Counted from the first letter of the stretch, positions 26,501 through 37,685 are shown. The stretch is DNA of 64,000 nucleotides from Rahnella bonaserana (GCF_019049675.1 NZ_JAFMOW010000064.1:186001-250000), one strand, 5' to 3'. Translations and numbers: made by a program. The notes: generated by a model from the sequence alone, not told the origin.

Positions 26501-27439
26501 ATGCGCCACGAAAATAGTTCAGCAATTAATCTCAGCTCCGGCTCCTCATCCATGAAAGGAACGGTGTGCTGGCTTCTGGTAATGGTGGTGCTGTGGGGGC
26601 TGAGCTGGCCTGCCACAAAACTGGCACTCAATGCAGTGCCGCCATTGTGGCTCGGGGCTATCCGGTTCGGCAGCGCTGGCGTTTGCCTGTTTATCTTCGT
26701 TGCTTTGAAAAAACAACTTCGTTTACCCGCGAAAAGTGACTTGCCCATTGTGCTGAGCATCGGAATTTTACAGATGGTGGTTTTCACCGGTCTGGGCATG
26801 ATTGCCATGCAATATACCGATACCAGTCATGCGGTTTTACTGGCTTATACCACCCCTTTGTGGGGCATTGTCTCTTCCTGGCTGCTGCTGCGACATACGC
26901 CTTCTGCCATACAGATCTGCGCCCTCGTTATCGGTCTGGCTGGCATCGGACTGATTTGCTCACCGCTGGAAATGGACTGGTCAAAACCCGGCGTGGTGAT
27001 GGGATGCGCTTTTCTGATCACGGGCGCCATCTCCTGGTCACTGGTGATTGTCCATGTCAGACACCATAAATGGACGGCGACACCTTTGTCGCTGGCACCG
27101 TGGCAAATGCTGATCGCCACCCTGCCCCTGATTGGTATTGCCCGGCTGATTGACGGTTCCCCGCAAGCCATTCATCTCAGCAAGGGACTCCTCGGGTTAC
27201 TCTTTTTCATTGGCCCGATAGCCACCTCAGTGTGCTTTGTTATTTCTTCCGAATATGGCCGCCGGATCAGCGTCTTCGCCATGTCCAACTTCACTCTTGG
27301 TGTACCGCTGATCGGTGCGCTGGCGTCGATCGTGTTACTGGGCACTTCTTTATCGGGCCTGTTTCTCGCCGGTCTGGCACTGGTCTTCGCGGGTGTATCC
27401 ATGACCGCATTTTCGTCTGCGAAGCGGCAGCCGGGATGA
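26501..27439 (+). CDS. EamA/DMT family exporter
   Basis: A 312-aa inner-membrane protein of the drug/metabolite transporter superfamily with ten predicted helices in two EamA repeats (LWGLSWPATKLAL near 33-45 starts the first; the second begins near residue 160 at GAISWSLVIVH). Such proteins export amino acids or related metabolites. I chose the ATG at 26501, which has GAGAG eight bases upstream; ATG 26552 (MKGTVCWL) is an alternative that removes a polar leader. The divergent Lrp-type regulator suggests an amino-acid-like substrate. Confidence 0.83.
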   Translation: MRHENSSAINLSSGSSSMKGTVCWLLVMVVLWGLSWPATKLALNAVPPLWLGAIRFGSAGVCLFIFVALKKQLRLPAKSDLPIVLSIGILQMVVFTGLGMIAMQYTDTSHAVLLAYTTPLWGIVSSWLLLRHTPSAIQICALVIGLAGIGLICSPLEMDWSKPGVVMGCAFLITGAISWSLVIVHVRHHKWTATPLSLAPWQMLIATLPLIGIARLIDGSPQAIHLSKGLLGLLFFIGPIATSVCFVISSEYGRRISVFAMSNFTLGVPLIGALASIVLLGTSLSGLFLAGLALVFAGVSMTAFSSAKRQPG

Positions 27440-27521
27440 CAATTTCATTAATTCCGCCAGTGAATCGGGTACTTATGCGACGCCCCCCTTAAGCGTTTTC
27501 CATTTCCCACACTTATGTTTA

Positions 27522-27541
27522 TACTGTATGTATAACCAGTA
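27522..27541 (+). promoter_or_regulatory. LexA (SOS) box of umuC
   Basis: TACTGTATGTATAACCAGTA, differing from the umuD box at 4964 at only a few central positions and sharing the CCAG right half. It lies 57 bases before the umuC start. Confidence 0.88.
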
Positions 27542-27598
27542 TTTTATGGATGTGGAAACAGATGTGGAAAATGAACCCTGACAAGCGGCAGCCGAACC

Positions 27599-28864
27599 AT
27601 GTTTGCCCTCGTTGATGTGAACTCCTTTTACGCGAGCTGCGAAACCGTGTTCAGGCCGGACCTTCGCGGTCGGCCGGTGATTGTGTTGTCCAACAATGAC
27701 GGTTGCGTGATTGCCCGTAATGCGCTGGCCAAAAAGGCGCAAATCCCGATGGGTGCGCCTTTTTTCAAGGCACGCGACGCGATCCGCCAGCACAACGTGG
27801 CAGTGTTTTCATCCAACTACGCGCTGTATGCCGATATGTCGAACCGCGTGATGGAAACGCTCGAACGGCTGGCCCCTGCGGTGGATATCTACTCCATCGA
27901 TGAGGCCTTTCTGGATATCACTAATATCGAAAACTGCATCTCGCTGCATGATTTCGGGAAACAGGTGCAGAACACCCTCTGGAAGGAGACGCATCTGGCC
28001 GTTGGCGTGGGGATTGCTCCCACCAAAACGCTGGCCAAACTGGCGAACTTTGCGGCGAAAACCTGGAAAGGCACCGGTGGCGTGCTGGATTTATCGCAGA
28101 CCGTGCGTCAGCGGAAACTGATGGCTCTGGTGCCGGTGGAAGAAGTCTGGGGCGTGGGGCGGCGCATCAGTAAAAAGCTCAACATGCTGGGGATCACCAC
28201 GGCGCTGCAGCTTGCCGACTGCCCTTCGGCGCTGATCCGCAAACATTTCAGCGTGGTGCTGGAGCGGACCGTGCGTGAACTGCGCGGCGAATCCTGTCTG
28301 GCGTTTGAAGAATCAGTGCCGACCAAGCAGCAGATTATCTGTTCGCGCTCTTTCGGCGAACGCATTACGGAGTATCAGGATATGCGCGAAGCCATCTGCA
28401 ATTACGCCGTACGCGCCGCTGAAAAACTGCGCGGAGAACATCAGTATTGCCGCTACGTGTCAGCGTTTGTAAAAACCAGTCCGCATGACCCGAAAGTCCC
28501 CTATTACGGCAATCATGCCGGCATCAAACTGATGACGCCGACACACGACAGCCGCGATATTCTTGCCGCCGCCGTACGTTGTCTCGATCAGATCTGGAAA
28601 CCCGGTTATCGCTATCAGAAAGGCGGTGTGATGCTGGGTGACTTTTTCAGTCAGGGCGTCGCCCAGCTCAATCTGTTTGATGAGTATCAGCCAAAGAAAA
28701 ACAGCGATCAGCTGATGGCTACGCTGGACAAGATCCACAAGGACGGGGTCGGCAAAGTCTGGTTTGCCGGTCAGGGGATCCAGCGCGGCTGGGCGATGAA
28801 ACGCGAAATGCTGTCACCGGCGTACACGACGCGGTTCAATGAGCTGGTGCGGGCAAAAGTGTAG
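27599..28864 (+). CDS. umuC: Translesion DNA polymerase V catalytic subunit UmuC
   Basis: A 421-aa Y-family DNA polymerase. Catalytic acidic residues are present: Asp6 in FALVDVNSFY and Asp101-Glu102 in YSIDEAF; the SNNDGCVIARN loop (31-41) and the GVGIAPTKTLAKLANF segment are typical, and QLNLFD near residue 358 is a beta-clamp-binding motif. It needs UmuD' for activity, but no umuD precedes it; an intact umuD lies at 4993. It has its own LexA box, so both subunits remain SOS-controlled. Ends in a GC-rich hairpin. Confidence 0.95.
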   Translation: MFALVDVNSFYASCETVFRPDLRGRPVIVLSNNDGCVIARNALAKKAQIPMGAPFFKARDAIRQHNVAVFSSNYALYADMSNRVMETLERLAPAVDIYSIDEAFLDITNIENCISLHDFGKQVQNTLWKETHLAVGVGIAPTKTLAKLANFAAKTWKGTGGVLDLSQTVRQRKLMALVPVEEVWGVGRRISKKLNMLGITTALQLADCPSALIRKHFSVVLERTVRELRGESCLAFEESVPTKQQIICSRSFGERITEYQDMREAICNYAVRAAEKLRGEHQYCRYVSAFVKTSPHDPKVPYYGNHAGIKLMTPTHDSRDILAAAVRCLDQIWKPGYRYQKGGVMLGDFFSQGVAQLNLFDEYQPKKNSDQLMATLDKIHKDGVGKVWFAGQGIQRGWAMKREMLSPAYTTRFNELVRAKV

Positions 28865-28883
28865 TCCGGGCAAAGGCCCGGAC
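28864..28883 (+). terminator. Hairpin after umuC
   Basis: Perfect 8-bp stem GTCCGGGC/GCCCGGAC with a 4-base loop immediately after the umuC stop, followed by TGTTAAT. The T tract is weak; placed between convergent genes. Confidence 0.65.
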
Positions 28884-28900
28884 TGTTAATAATCCGCGGG

Positions 28901-29929
28901 TTATTTCAGGTTTTCTTTAAAGAACGCGGTCAGTTTCGCAAAAGGGATCAGATCGGTACGGTCGTAAAGATCAACGTGACCGGCACCCGGAACGATGTAC
29001 AACTCTTTCGGCTGACCTGCACGTTTATAGGCATCCTCGCTGAATTCTTTTGAATGCGCCTGATCGCCGGTGATAAACAGCATCGGACGCGGTGAAATGG
29101 TTTCAATATCGTTGAACGGATAGAAATTCATGAATTTCACATTGCTGGTCAGCGTCGGGTGCGTGGTCAGCGCCGGTGAAGAACCTTTTGGCGTAAACTC
29201 GCCGCGCGGAGTGCGATAAAAGTCGTAGAACTCTTTGGCAACAGGGGGAGAGTTCTCGTCAATTTTATGCGGTGTGCCGCTGGTGTATTTCGTTTCGCCA
29301 CCGGTGAACTCGCTGTAACGTTGCTCTGCCGCCTCGGCAATGATCTGTTTACGCTGCGCAAGGGTTAACGAATTATTGAGCGCGTGACGATTTGCCGACC
29401 CCATGTCATACATGCTGACCGTAGCAATCGCTTTCATACGCGGATCAATTTTCGCCGCACTGATAACGAAACTGCCGCTGCCGCAAATCCCCAGTACCCC
29501 GATGCGGTTTCTGTCGATGTACGGGCGCGTGCCGAGGTAATCCACAGCAGCACTGAAATCCTCTGCGTAGATATCCGGCGCGACAGCATTGCGCGGTTTA
29601 CCTTCACTTTCGCCCCAGAAAGAAATGTCTATCGCCAGCGTCACAAATCCCTGCTCGGCAAGCTTTTGCGCGTACAGATTGGAACTCTGTTCTTTCACCG
29701 CCCCCATGGGATGACCAATGACAATGGCCGGGTTTTTCGCGCTTTCATTCATGCCTTTTGGCATGAAAAGATTGCCGGTCACATTCATCTGATACTGGTT
29801 TTTAAACGTCACCTTTTGCTGAGTCACTTTATCGCTTTTATAAAAGTTATCTGCACCGTTGGACATATCGGCGGCTGTTGCAGCAAATGAGCTGACAAAC
29901 AGCCCTAACAACATCGTTAACACTCTCAT
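28901..29929 (-). CDS. Secreted alpha/beta hydrolase (dienelactone-hydrolase-like)
   Basis: A 342-aa exported alpha/beta hydrolase. The ATG at 29929 follows AAGGA and opens a signal peptide (MRVLTMLLGLFVSSFAATAA, cleavage near residue 20); the open frame upstream to 30007 would destroy it. Catalytic elements: nucleophile elbow GICGSGSF (Cys or Ser; the family pattern G-x-S/C-x-G reads GICGSG), the acid in LFITGDQAHS and the His in PGAGHVDLYD near the C-terminus. It resembles YcjY and related dienelactone-hydrolase-like proteins. It follows the MFS gene by 67 bases and is probably cotranscribed with it. Substrate unknown. Confidence 0.8.
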   Translation of the reverse strand: MRVLTMLLGLFVSSFAATAADMSNGADNFYKSDKVTQQKVTFKNQYQMNVTGNLFMPKGMNESAKNPAIVIGHPMGAVKEQSSNLYAQKLAEQGFVTLAIDISFWGESEGKPRNAVAPDIYAEDFSAAVDYLGTRPYIDRNRIGVLGICGSGSFVISAAKIDPRMKAIATVSMYDMGSANRHALNNSLTLAQRKQIIAEAAEQRYSEFTGGETKYTSGTPHKIDENSPPVAKEFYDFYRTPRGEFTPKGSSPALTTHPTLTSNVKFMNFYPFNDIETISPRPMLFITGDQAHSKEFSEDAYKRAGQPKELYIVPGAGHVDLYDRTDLIPFAKLTAFFKENLK

Positions 29930-29996
29930 GGAATTATCCTTAATCAGGTATTGCGGTGAATGGACATCAATGTGTCCGGTAAAAATACTCGTGTGA

Positions 29997-31184
29997 TCAA
30001 TGGTCATTGCGTGAAGTGATAAACGTCAGGCCGGACGCCAGTACCAGCAACGCGGCGCTGACAATAAACGTGCTCTGCCAGCCGATATGGTCAAAGGCGA
30101 CGCCGCCTAAGGTCGAGCCGAGCGCAATCGACAGTTGCACCACCGCGACCATCAGCCCGCCCCCGGCTTCGGCATTATTGGGGAAAGTTCTTGCCACCCA
30201 GGACCACCAGCCGACCGGTGCCGCCGTTGCCACCAGCCCCCATAACGCCAGCAGAATGATGACGATCCCGAACGAATGGCCGAGAACCATCAGCATGACG
30301 GCGATTACGGCCATCAGCAGCGGGATCACCATGAGCGTGAGATAGAAACGCTTTTTCAGAAACGTGCCGATCAGTAATGTCCCGGCAAAACCCGCGACGC
30401 CAATCGCCAGCAAAATGAGGGACAGCCTCTCTGCGCCGACCCGGGTGACGGTTTCCAGAAACGGCCGGACATAGGTAAACAGGGCAAACTGCCCCATAAA
30501 GAAAATCCCGCACGCGGCCATACCCGCCGCCACTAAAGGATTTTTGAATAAACGAAAGACGTTCCCTGCAGAATTTTTCCTGCTTTCCGGCGCCATAGAA
30601 GGCAGGCTGATCCACTGCCAGACAAAGGCGATCAGTGCGACAGGCACGAGACACAAAAAGGCACCGCGCCAGCCAATGACGCCCCCCAGATAACTGCCCA
30701 GCGGTGCGGCGACCACAGTAGCCAGCGCATTACCGCCGTTGAAAATAGCCAGGGCGCGGGGAACCTGATCCTGCGGAACCAGACGCATAGCCACAGCGGC
30801 CGACATTGACCAGAATCCGCCAATGGCCACGCCAATCAGGGCTCGCCCGATCATGTAAGTCGTATAGCCGGGCGCGAAAGCAATCAGCCCGCCGGAAAAG
30901 GCCATCAGAAGCGTCAGCCCTAAAAGCAGCGCCTTGCGGTTGACGTTACCGGCCAGCCGGGAGATCGACAGACTGGTTAACACCGCCAGTCCGCCGGAGA
31001 TGGCAATCCCCTGTCCGGCCAGCCCTTCGCTGACGCCCAAATCGCGGGCAACCGGTGACAGCAAACTCACCGGCATAAACTCGGATGCCACCAGCGCAAA
31101 TACGCACATCGTTATCGCCCAGACCCCGTTCCAGTGCGCTGCCGGAGTCTGGTTCACAAAATCTTTCTCTGCTGCTGTCGTCAC
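29997..31184 (-). CDS. MFS efflux transporter (NepI-like)
   Basis: A 395-aa, 12-helix major facilitator protein of the DHA1 type, similar in arrangement to E. coli NepI (purine ribonucleoside exporter): EFMPVSLLSPVARDLG near 40-55, GRALIGVAIGGFWSMSAAVAMRLVP near 112-136 (the family motif with R and G residues) and a PVGWWSWVARTFP segment near 325. It starts with GTG, seven bases after AGGA. It is divergent from the lysR-type gene at 31422 and upstream of the secreted hydrolase gene: a regulator/exporter/hydrolase unit. Whether the substrate is a nucleoside is unproven. Confidence 0.8.
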   Translation of the reverse strand: MTTAAEKDFVNQTPAAHWNGVWAITMCVFALVASEFMPVSLLSPVARDLGVSEGLAGQGIAISGGLAVLTSLSISRLAGNVNRKALLLGLTLLMAFSGGLIAFAPGYTTYMIGRALIGVAIGGFWSMSAAVAMRLVPQDQVPRALAIFNGGNALATVVAAPLGSYLGGVIGWRGAFLCLVPVALIAFVWQWISLPSMAPESRKNSAGNVFRLFKNPLVAAGMAACGIFFMGQFALFTYVRPFLETVTRVGAERLSLILLAIGVAGFAGTLLIGTFLKKRFYLTLMVIPLLMAVIAVMLMVLGHSFGIVIILLALWGLVATAAPVGWWSWVARTFPNNAEAGGGLMVAVVQLSIALGSTLGGVAFDHIGWQSTFIVSAALLVLASGLTFITSRNDH

Positions 31185-31421
31185 TTGTGATCCTTTTTTC
31201 GTTCTGCAGGATGAATTTTGGCAAGCCGGTGCCGTGTCTTATTCGTGAGAATAAAAACAGAAATATCATGTGGTTAATCGAATAAGATGAAGTAGTTTTT
31301 ATCCCGGTTCTTTCGTTTTCCGGCTTGCGAAAAATTCTACACGACGCGTATAGTCTTACTAGGTAATGAATCCTTAATGGGGCTATAAGCTCTGCTTATT
31401 AATCGAAAGTAAGGAGGTGCG

Positions 31422-32312
31422 ATGAAACGTAATCTCAATGATCTCATTGCGTTTGTGACTGTGGCCCGCGAAGGCAGTTTCACCCGCGCCGCAGCGCAAC
31501 TGGGGGTGACACAACCCGCACTCAGCCAGACCATCACCGCGCTTGAAAATCGCATGGACATCCGGTTACTGACGCGGACCACGCGCAATGTGTCGCCGAC
31601 AGTGGCGGGCGAGCGTTTGTTGCAGGCTATCGGCACCCGTTTTGATGAGATTGAAGCGGAACTGGACATGCTGACAGAAATGCGCGACAAGCCTGCGGGA
31701 ACCGTACGCATCACCTGTGGCCCGCACGTGCTCAAAACGATTCTGTTACCGAAATTATCAGCATTGCTGCGCGAATATCCCGACATAAAACTGGAGTTCG
31801 ATGCTAACCACGGTTTTCGCAACATTGTCGCCGACAGGTTTGACGCGGGGGTGCGGCTGGGTGACACCATCGATAAAGATATGATTGCCATGCCGATAAC
31901 GCCTCAGCTACGCATGGCTGCGGTGGCCTCGCCTGAGTATTTGCGTTCACACGCCGTCCCCCTGACGCCCCAGGATTTGCTGCAACATAACTGTATGAAT
32001 ATGCGCATGGCGACGTCGGGCGGGTTGTATATCTGGGAGTTCGATAATGAAACGGGACCGGTCAACGTGCGTGTTAACGGGCAACTGACGTTTAACACGT
32101 CGGCTCACATGGTCGACGCAGCCTTAGCTGGGCTGGGTATCGCGTTTTTACCCGAGGAGGAGTTTGCTCCCCATATTGAGGAGGGACGTCTGATACGCTT
32201 TCTGGAACCCTACTGTCTGCCGTTTCCGGGTTATTTCCTCTATTACCCCAGCCGGAAACAACATTCGCCGGCATTTTCACTGGTGATGGAAGCACTGAAG
32301 ATGGGCAGTTAA
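31422..32312 (+). CDS. LysR family transcriptional regulator
   Basis: A 296-aa LysR-type regulator with a typical winged helix (GSFTRAAAQLGVTQPALSQTITALE near 19-43; [16 protein letters not shown]) and an effector domain with FDAGVRLGDTIDKDMIAMPI. Close paralogue of the regulator at 21673. AAGGAGG precedes the ATG by four to five bases. The 237-base gap to the divergent MFS gene should contain its operator. Confidence 0.88.
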   Translation: MKRNLNDLIAFVTVAREGSFTRAAAQLGVTQPALSQTITALENRMDIRLLTRTTRNVSPTVAGERLLQAIGTRFDEIEAELDMLTEMRDKPAGTVRITCGPHVLKTILLPKLSALLREYPDIKLEFDANHGFRNIVADRFDAGVRLGDTIDKDMIAMPITPQLRMAAVASPEYLRSHAVPLTPQDLLQHNCMNMRMATSGGLYIWEFDNETGPVNVRVNGQLTFNTSAHMVDAALAGLGIAFLPEEEFAPHIEEGRLIRFLEPYCLPFPGYFLYYPSRKQHSPAFSLVMEALKMGS

Positions 32313-32367
32313 ACACGATCCTGCGGTCGCAGGATCCCTGTTGCTGTGCGATGAAACGCAACTAAAG

Positions 32368-32395
32368 AACAGTCCGGCATCACCCGGACTGTTTT
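32368..32395. terminator. Bidirectional terminator between lysR-type and GH1 genes
   Basis: Stem AACAGTCCGG/CCGGACTGTT with a 6-base loop, followed by TTT on the plus strand and a weaker T-rich flank on the minus strand. A second hairpin, GATCCTGC/GCAGGATC, lies just before it at 32317-32336. Confidence 0.8.
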
Positions 32396-32412
32396 AACTC
32401 TGCCGGTAACTG

Positions 32413-33888
<1,476 letters not shown>

Positions 33889-33969
33889 TTAGCAAATGAA
33901 TAATTTACCTGTCAAAACACGGCGGTGCCACAAAAGTTACGCGGCTGGCATGCCCTGCTGACAGGTTTG

Positions 33970-33991
33970 CTCCGTGATCTAAATCACAGAT
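33970..33991. promoter_or_regulatory. CRP binding site upstream of btsT
   Basis: CGTGATCTAAATCACA (33973-33988) matches TGTGA-N6-TCACA at 9 of 10 conserved positions and is symmetrical. It lies 240 bases before btsT and 120 bases before the divergent GH1 gene, so it could serve either; both pyruvate uptake and beta-glucoside use are plausible cAMP-CRP targets. Confidence 0.7.
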
Positions 33992-34015
33992 TTATTTGCA
34001 TAAATCTTTCATCGA

Positions 34016-34063
34016 ACCGCTCATTCCTCGTAATAACCGCTTATCTCTCTCTGTGACCGCTGA
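34016..34063 (+). promoter_or_regulatory. Three ACCGCT direct repeats, putative BtsR sites
   Basis: ACCGCTCA (34016), ACCGCTTA (34036) and ACCGCTGA (34056) recur at exactly 20-base intervals. From memory, E. coli BtsR (YehT) binds paired direct repeats of ACC[G/A]CT[C/T]A with a linker of about 13 bases upstream of its single main target, btsT (yjiY). The first two copies fit that pattern with a linker of 12; the third is an extra copy with a G. Confidence 0.75.
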
Positions 34064-34227
34064 CCAACTTTCCCGCCTGTACCCTGGCGATTTTGGCACC
34101 CTATACGGGCAATAAAAGTGCGCAAGAAAAAAACGCAGTAAACAGGCCCTGCCTCTCTGAAAGCAGTCCTTAATAAAGAAAACAGAGACGGGTATTTCGT
34201 GAGTTTTTTTAAATAACCGGGTTATTT

Positions 34228-36381
34228 ATGAATAAAAAAGCCTTCTTCAAACACATACCTTGGATGATTGTTGCCCTCCTCGGTGCCTGCTGTCTGGGCG
34301 TCGTCGCCCTGCGGCGGGGTGAACACATCAGCGCATTATGGATAGTCGTTGCTTCGGTGTCGGTCTATCTGGTGGCCTATCGCTATTACAGTCTGTATAT
34401 CGCGCAAAAGGTCATGAAGCTGGATCCTTCCCGTTCAACGCCTGCGGTGATCAACAATGACGGTCTGAACTATGTGCCGACCAACCGCAACGTGTTGTTC
34501 GGCCACCATTTTGCCGCCATCGCCGGTGCCGGTCCGTTAGTCGGTCCGGTGCTCGCCGCGCAAATGGGCTATCTGCCGGGCGTGCTGTGGTTGCTGGCCG
34601 GTGTCGTTCTGGCCGGTGCGGTGCAGGACTTTATGGTGCTGTTCATCTCTTCACGCCGTAACGGCGCGTCTTTGGGTGAGATGATCAAAGAAGAAATGGG
34701 GCCGGTGCCGGGCACAATCGCGCTGTTCGGCTGCTTCCTGATCATGATTATTATCCTGGCGGTGCTGGCGTTAATCGTGGTGAAAGCACTGGCCGAAAGC
34801 CCGTGGGGCGTGTTTACCGTGTGTTCTACGGTGCCGATTGCGCTGTTTATGGGCATCTACATGCGCTTTATCCGGCCGGGACGCGTGGGGGAAATTTCCG
34901 TTATTGGCGTTGTCCTGCTGGTCGCTTCAATCTATTTCGGCGGCGTTATCGCCAGCGACCCGTTCTGGGGTCCGGCGCTGACGTTCAAAGACACCACCAT
35001 CACCTTCACGCTGATTGGTTATGCGTTCGTCTCTGCCCTGCTGCCGGTCTGGCTTATTCTGGCGCCGCGTGACTATCTGGCGACCTTCCTGAAAATCGGC
35101 GTTATCGTCGGGCTGGCGATCGGGATTGTGATCCTCAATCCTGAACTGAAAATGCCTGCACTGACCCAGTACATCGACGGTACAGGTCCGTTGTGGAAAG
35201 GCGCATTATTCCCGTTCCTGTTTATCACCATTGCCTGCGGTGCAGTGTCCGGTTTCCATGCACTGATTGCCTCCGGCACCACACCAAAACTGCTGGCCTG
35301 CGAAACGGATGCGCGGTTTATCGGTTACGGCGCGATGCTGATGGAATCCTTCGTGGCGGTGATGGCGCTGGTCGCGGCATCCATCATTGAACCGGGTCTG
35401 TATTTCGCCATGAATACCCCGCCAGCCGGGCTCGGCATCACCATGCCAAACCTGCATGAACTGGGCGGCGATAATGCACCGATGATTCTGGCGCAGCTGA
35501 AAGATGTTACGACGCATGCGGCGGCAACCGTCAGTTCATGGGGATTTGTGATCTCACCTGAGCAGATTATGCAAACGGCGAAAGACATCGGTGAACCGTC
35601 AGTGCTGAACCGTGCGGGTGGCGCGCCCACGCTTGCCGTAGGTATTGCGCATGTGTTCCACAAGATCATGCCGCTGGCCGATATGGGCTTCTGGTATCAC
35701 TTCGGCATTCTGTTTGAAGCGCTGTTTATCCTGACCGCACTGGATGCGGGTACGCGTTCCGGCCGCTTTATGTTGCAGGATTTGCTGGGCAACTTTGTGC
35801 CGTTCCTGAAAAAAACTGACTCGCTGGTCGCCGGGATTATTGGCACCGCAGGCTGCGTCGGGCTGTGGGGTTACCTGCTGTATCAGGGCGTGGTCGATCC
35901 GCTGGGCGGCGTGAAAAGTCTGTGGCCGCTGTTTGGGATTTCGAACCAGATGCTGGCTGCCGTCGCGCTGATCCTCGCCACCGTGGTACTGGTAAAAATG
36001 AAACGCACGAAGTACATCTGGGTCACCATGGTGCCTGCCATCTGGTTACTGATTTGTACCACCTGGGCGCTGGGCCTGAAACTGTTCAGCACCAATGCGC
36101 AGATGGAAGGCTTCTTCTACATGGCCGGTCAGTATAAAGAACGCATTTCTGCTGGCGGCGAGAGCCTGACCCCGGAACAAATCAGCAATATGCATCACAT
36201 TGTAATCAACAACTACACCAACGCCGGGCTGAGTATTCTGTTCCTGATTGTGGTGTACAGCATCATTTTCTACGGTATCCGCGCCTGTCTGCAGGCACGT
36301 AAAACCGACAAGCGTACCGATAAGGAAACGCCTTATGTGCCGGTTCCTGCGGAAGGGATAAAAATCTCCTCCGGGCACTAA
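34228..36381 (+). CDS. btsT: Pyruvate/H+ symporter BtsT
   Basis: A 717-aa polytopic membrane protein of the CstA family, the high-affinity pyruvate importer BtsT (YjiY). Family landmarks are [22 protein letters not shown] near residues 86-108, [10 protein letters not shown] near 130 and the long C-terminal half with [18 protein letters not shown] near 508. Full length agrees with E. coli BtsT. The promoter region carries a CRP site and three putative BtsR repeats, and the BtsSR genes are 1.3 kb downstream, so control by external pyruvate and carbon status is well supported. A hairpin separates it from yjiX. Confidence 0.94.
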   Translation: MNKKAFFKHIPWMIVALLGACCLGVVALRRGEHISALWIVVASVSVYLVAYRYYSLYIAQKVMKLDPSRSTPAVINNDGLNYVPTNRNVLFGHHFAAIAGAGPLVGPVLAAQMGYLPGVLWLLAGVVLAGAVQDFMVLFISSRRNGASLGEMIKEEMGPVPGTIALFGCFLIMIIILAVLALIVVKALAESPWGVFTVCSTVPIALFMGIYMRFIRPGRVGEISVIGVVLLVASIYFGGVIASDPFWGPALTFKDTTITFTLIGYAFVSALLPVWLILAPRDYLATFLKIGVIVGLAIGIVILNPELKMPALTQYIDGTGPLWKGALFPFLFITIACGAVSGFHALIASGTTPKLLACETDARFIGYGAMLMESFVAVMALVAASIIEPGLYFAMNTPPAGLGITMPNLHELGGDNAPMILAQLKDVTTHAAATVSSWGFVISPEQIMQTAKDIGEPSVLNRAGGAPTLAVGIAHVFHKIMPLADMGFWYHFGILFEALFILTALDAGTRSGRFMLQDLLGNFVPFLKKTDSLVAGIIGTAGCVGLWGYLLYQGVVDPLGGVKSLWPLFGISNQMLAAVALILATVVLVKMKRTKYIWVTMVPAIWLLICTTWALGLKLFSTNAQMEGFFYMAGQYKERISAGGESLTPEQISNMHHIVINNYTNAGLSILFLIVVYSIIFYGIRACLQARKTDKRTDKETPYVPVPAEGIKISSGH

Positions 36382-36392
36382 CCGTTTACCTG

Positions 36393-36417
36393 AAAGCCCC
36401 GCAAACGCGGGGCTTTT
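36393..36417 (+). terminator. Terminator/attenuator between btsT and yjiX
   Basis: Perfect stem AAAGCCCCGC/GCGGGGCTTT with AAAC loop and trailing TT, 12 bases after the btsT stop. It may end most btsT transcripts and lower expression of yjiX-yjiA by partial read-through. Confidence 0.8.
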
Positions 36418-36440
36418 CCACAGAGTTTCAAGGAGTACGT

Positions 36441-36644
36441 ATGTTTGACAACTTAGGTGCGGCGAAGAAATACCTCGGTCAGGCCGCACGTATGCTGGTG
36501 GGCATACCGGATTACGACACCTACGTTCTGCATATGCAGACCAACCACCCGGACACCACACCGATGACCTACGAGGAGTTTTTCCGCGAGCGCCAGCAGG
36601 CGCGTTATGGCGGCGACGGGAAAGGCGGAATGCGCTGTTGTTAA
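36441..36644 (+). CDS. yjiX: YbdD/YjiX family small protein
   Basis: A 67-aa soluble protein of the YbdD/YjiX family, which consistently follows CstA/BtsT transporter genes. Typical elements: [18 protein letters not shown] (about 22-39), [17 protein letters not shown] and a terminal cysteine pair (MRCC). An AAGGAG site precedes the ATG. Function unknown, but the fixed linkage implies a role in the transporter's use. The stop codon lies inside the first unit of a 17-bp tandem repeat. Confidence 0.92.
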   Translation: MFDNLGAAKKYLGQAARMLVGIPDYDTYVLHMQTNHPDTTPMTYEEFFRERQQARYGGDGKGGMRCC

Positions 36645-36685
36645 GAAGAAGCTGTTGTTAAGAAGAAGCTGTAGTTAAGAGGAAA
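36635..36685 (+). repeat. Three 17-bp tandem repeats at the yjiX-yjiA junction
   Basis: CTGTTGTTAAGAAGAAG at 36635-36651 and again, identically, at 36652-36668; a third, diverged copy begins CTGTAGTTAAGAGG at 36669. The first unit contains the last codons and stop of yjiX and the third supplies the AGAGG ribosome-binding site of yjiA. Confidence 0.85.
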
Positions 36686-36691
36686 GCGAAC

Positions 36692-37654
36692 ATGACACCG
36701 ATTGCAGTCACAGTATTAACCGGTTTTCTAGGTGCCGGAAAAACCACGCTCTTGCGCCAGATTCTGCATACACAGCAGGAGATTAAAATTGCGGTCATCG
36801 AGAACGAATTTGGCGAAATGCCCATTGATAACCAGCTGATTGGCGACCGCGCCACGCGCATCACCACCTTATCCAACGGCTGCATTTGCTGCACCCGTTC
36901 GGGGGAGCTGGAAGCGGCGTTGCTGGATTTACTCGACAGTGTGGACAAAGGCGAAGTGCAGTTTGACCGCCTGATGATTGAATGCACCGGCATGGCCGAT
37001 CCCGGCCCGATCCTGCAGACATTTTTCGCCCATGAAGTCATCTGTGAACGTTATGTCTTAGACGGCGTTATTACGCTGGTGGATGCCGTGCATGCCATGT
37101 CGCAGCTGGATCAGTTCCCGCTGGCACAGTCGCAGATTGGTTATGCCGACCGCATCCTGCTGACCAAAACGGATGTATCCGGTGAATGCCCTGAACTGAC
37201 AGCGCGGCTGCAACGCATTAATGCCCGTGCGCCGGTATATAACATGGTTCTGGGCGATATCGATCCGGCACTGCTGTTTGATACCCGCGGTTTTATGCTC
37301 GAAGAGAACGTGGTCGCCGCAAAACCCTTGTTCCACCGCGTCGCACCGCAGCAAAACACCGTCTCCTCAATTCTGGTGGAGCTGGATTATCCGGTCGCGC
37401 TGGCCGCCATTTCGAAGGTGATGGAAGAACTGCTGGCCAGTTTTGCCGACAACCTGATGCGGTACAAAGGGATGTTGTGGATAGAAGATCAGCCGTGCCG
37501 CCTGCTGTTTCAGGGCGTTCAGCGTCTGTACAGCGCCGACTGGGATCGGCCGTGGCAGCCGGATGAAACCCCGCGCAGTGCGTTAGTATTTATCGGTATG
37601 CAATTGCCTGAAACCGAAATCCGCGAAGCTTTTGCCCGGCTGCGAGCGGCCTGA
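36692..37654 (+). CDS. yjiA: G3E-family GTPase YjiA
   Basis: A 320-aa COG0523/G3E GTPase related to metal-insertion proteins. The P-loop is GFLGAGKTT (residues 10-18), the metal-binding CxCC motif is NGCICC (about 63-68), the G3-type segment is ECTGMADP near 92 and the base-recognition motif is TKTD near 155. E. coli YjiA binds zinc and other metals and hydrolyses GTP slowly; its client is unknown. It is the third gene of the btsT-yjiX-yjiA unit, 47 bases after yjiX. Confidence 0.92.
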   Translation: MTPIAVTVLTGFLGAGKTTLLRQILHTQQEIKIAVIENEFGEMPIDNQLIGDRATRITTLSNGCICCTRSGELEAALLDLLDSVDKGEVQFDRLMIECTGMADPGPILQTFFAHEVICERYVLDGVITLVDAVHAMSQLDQFPLAQSQIGYADRILLTKTDVSGECPELTARLQRINARAPVYNMVLGDIDPALLFDTRGFMLEENVVAAKPLFHRVAPQQNTVSSILVELDYPVALAAISKVMEELLASFADNLMRYKGMLWIEDQPCRLLFQGVQRLYSADWDRPWQPDETPRSALVFIGMQLPETEIREAFARLRAA

Positions 37655-37685
37655 TTGAACTGACCAAAAGAAACACCGGCGGGGT

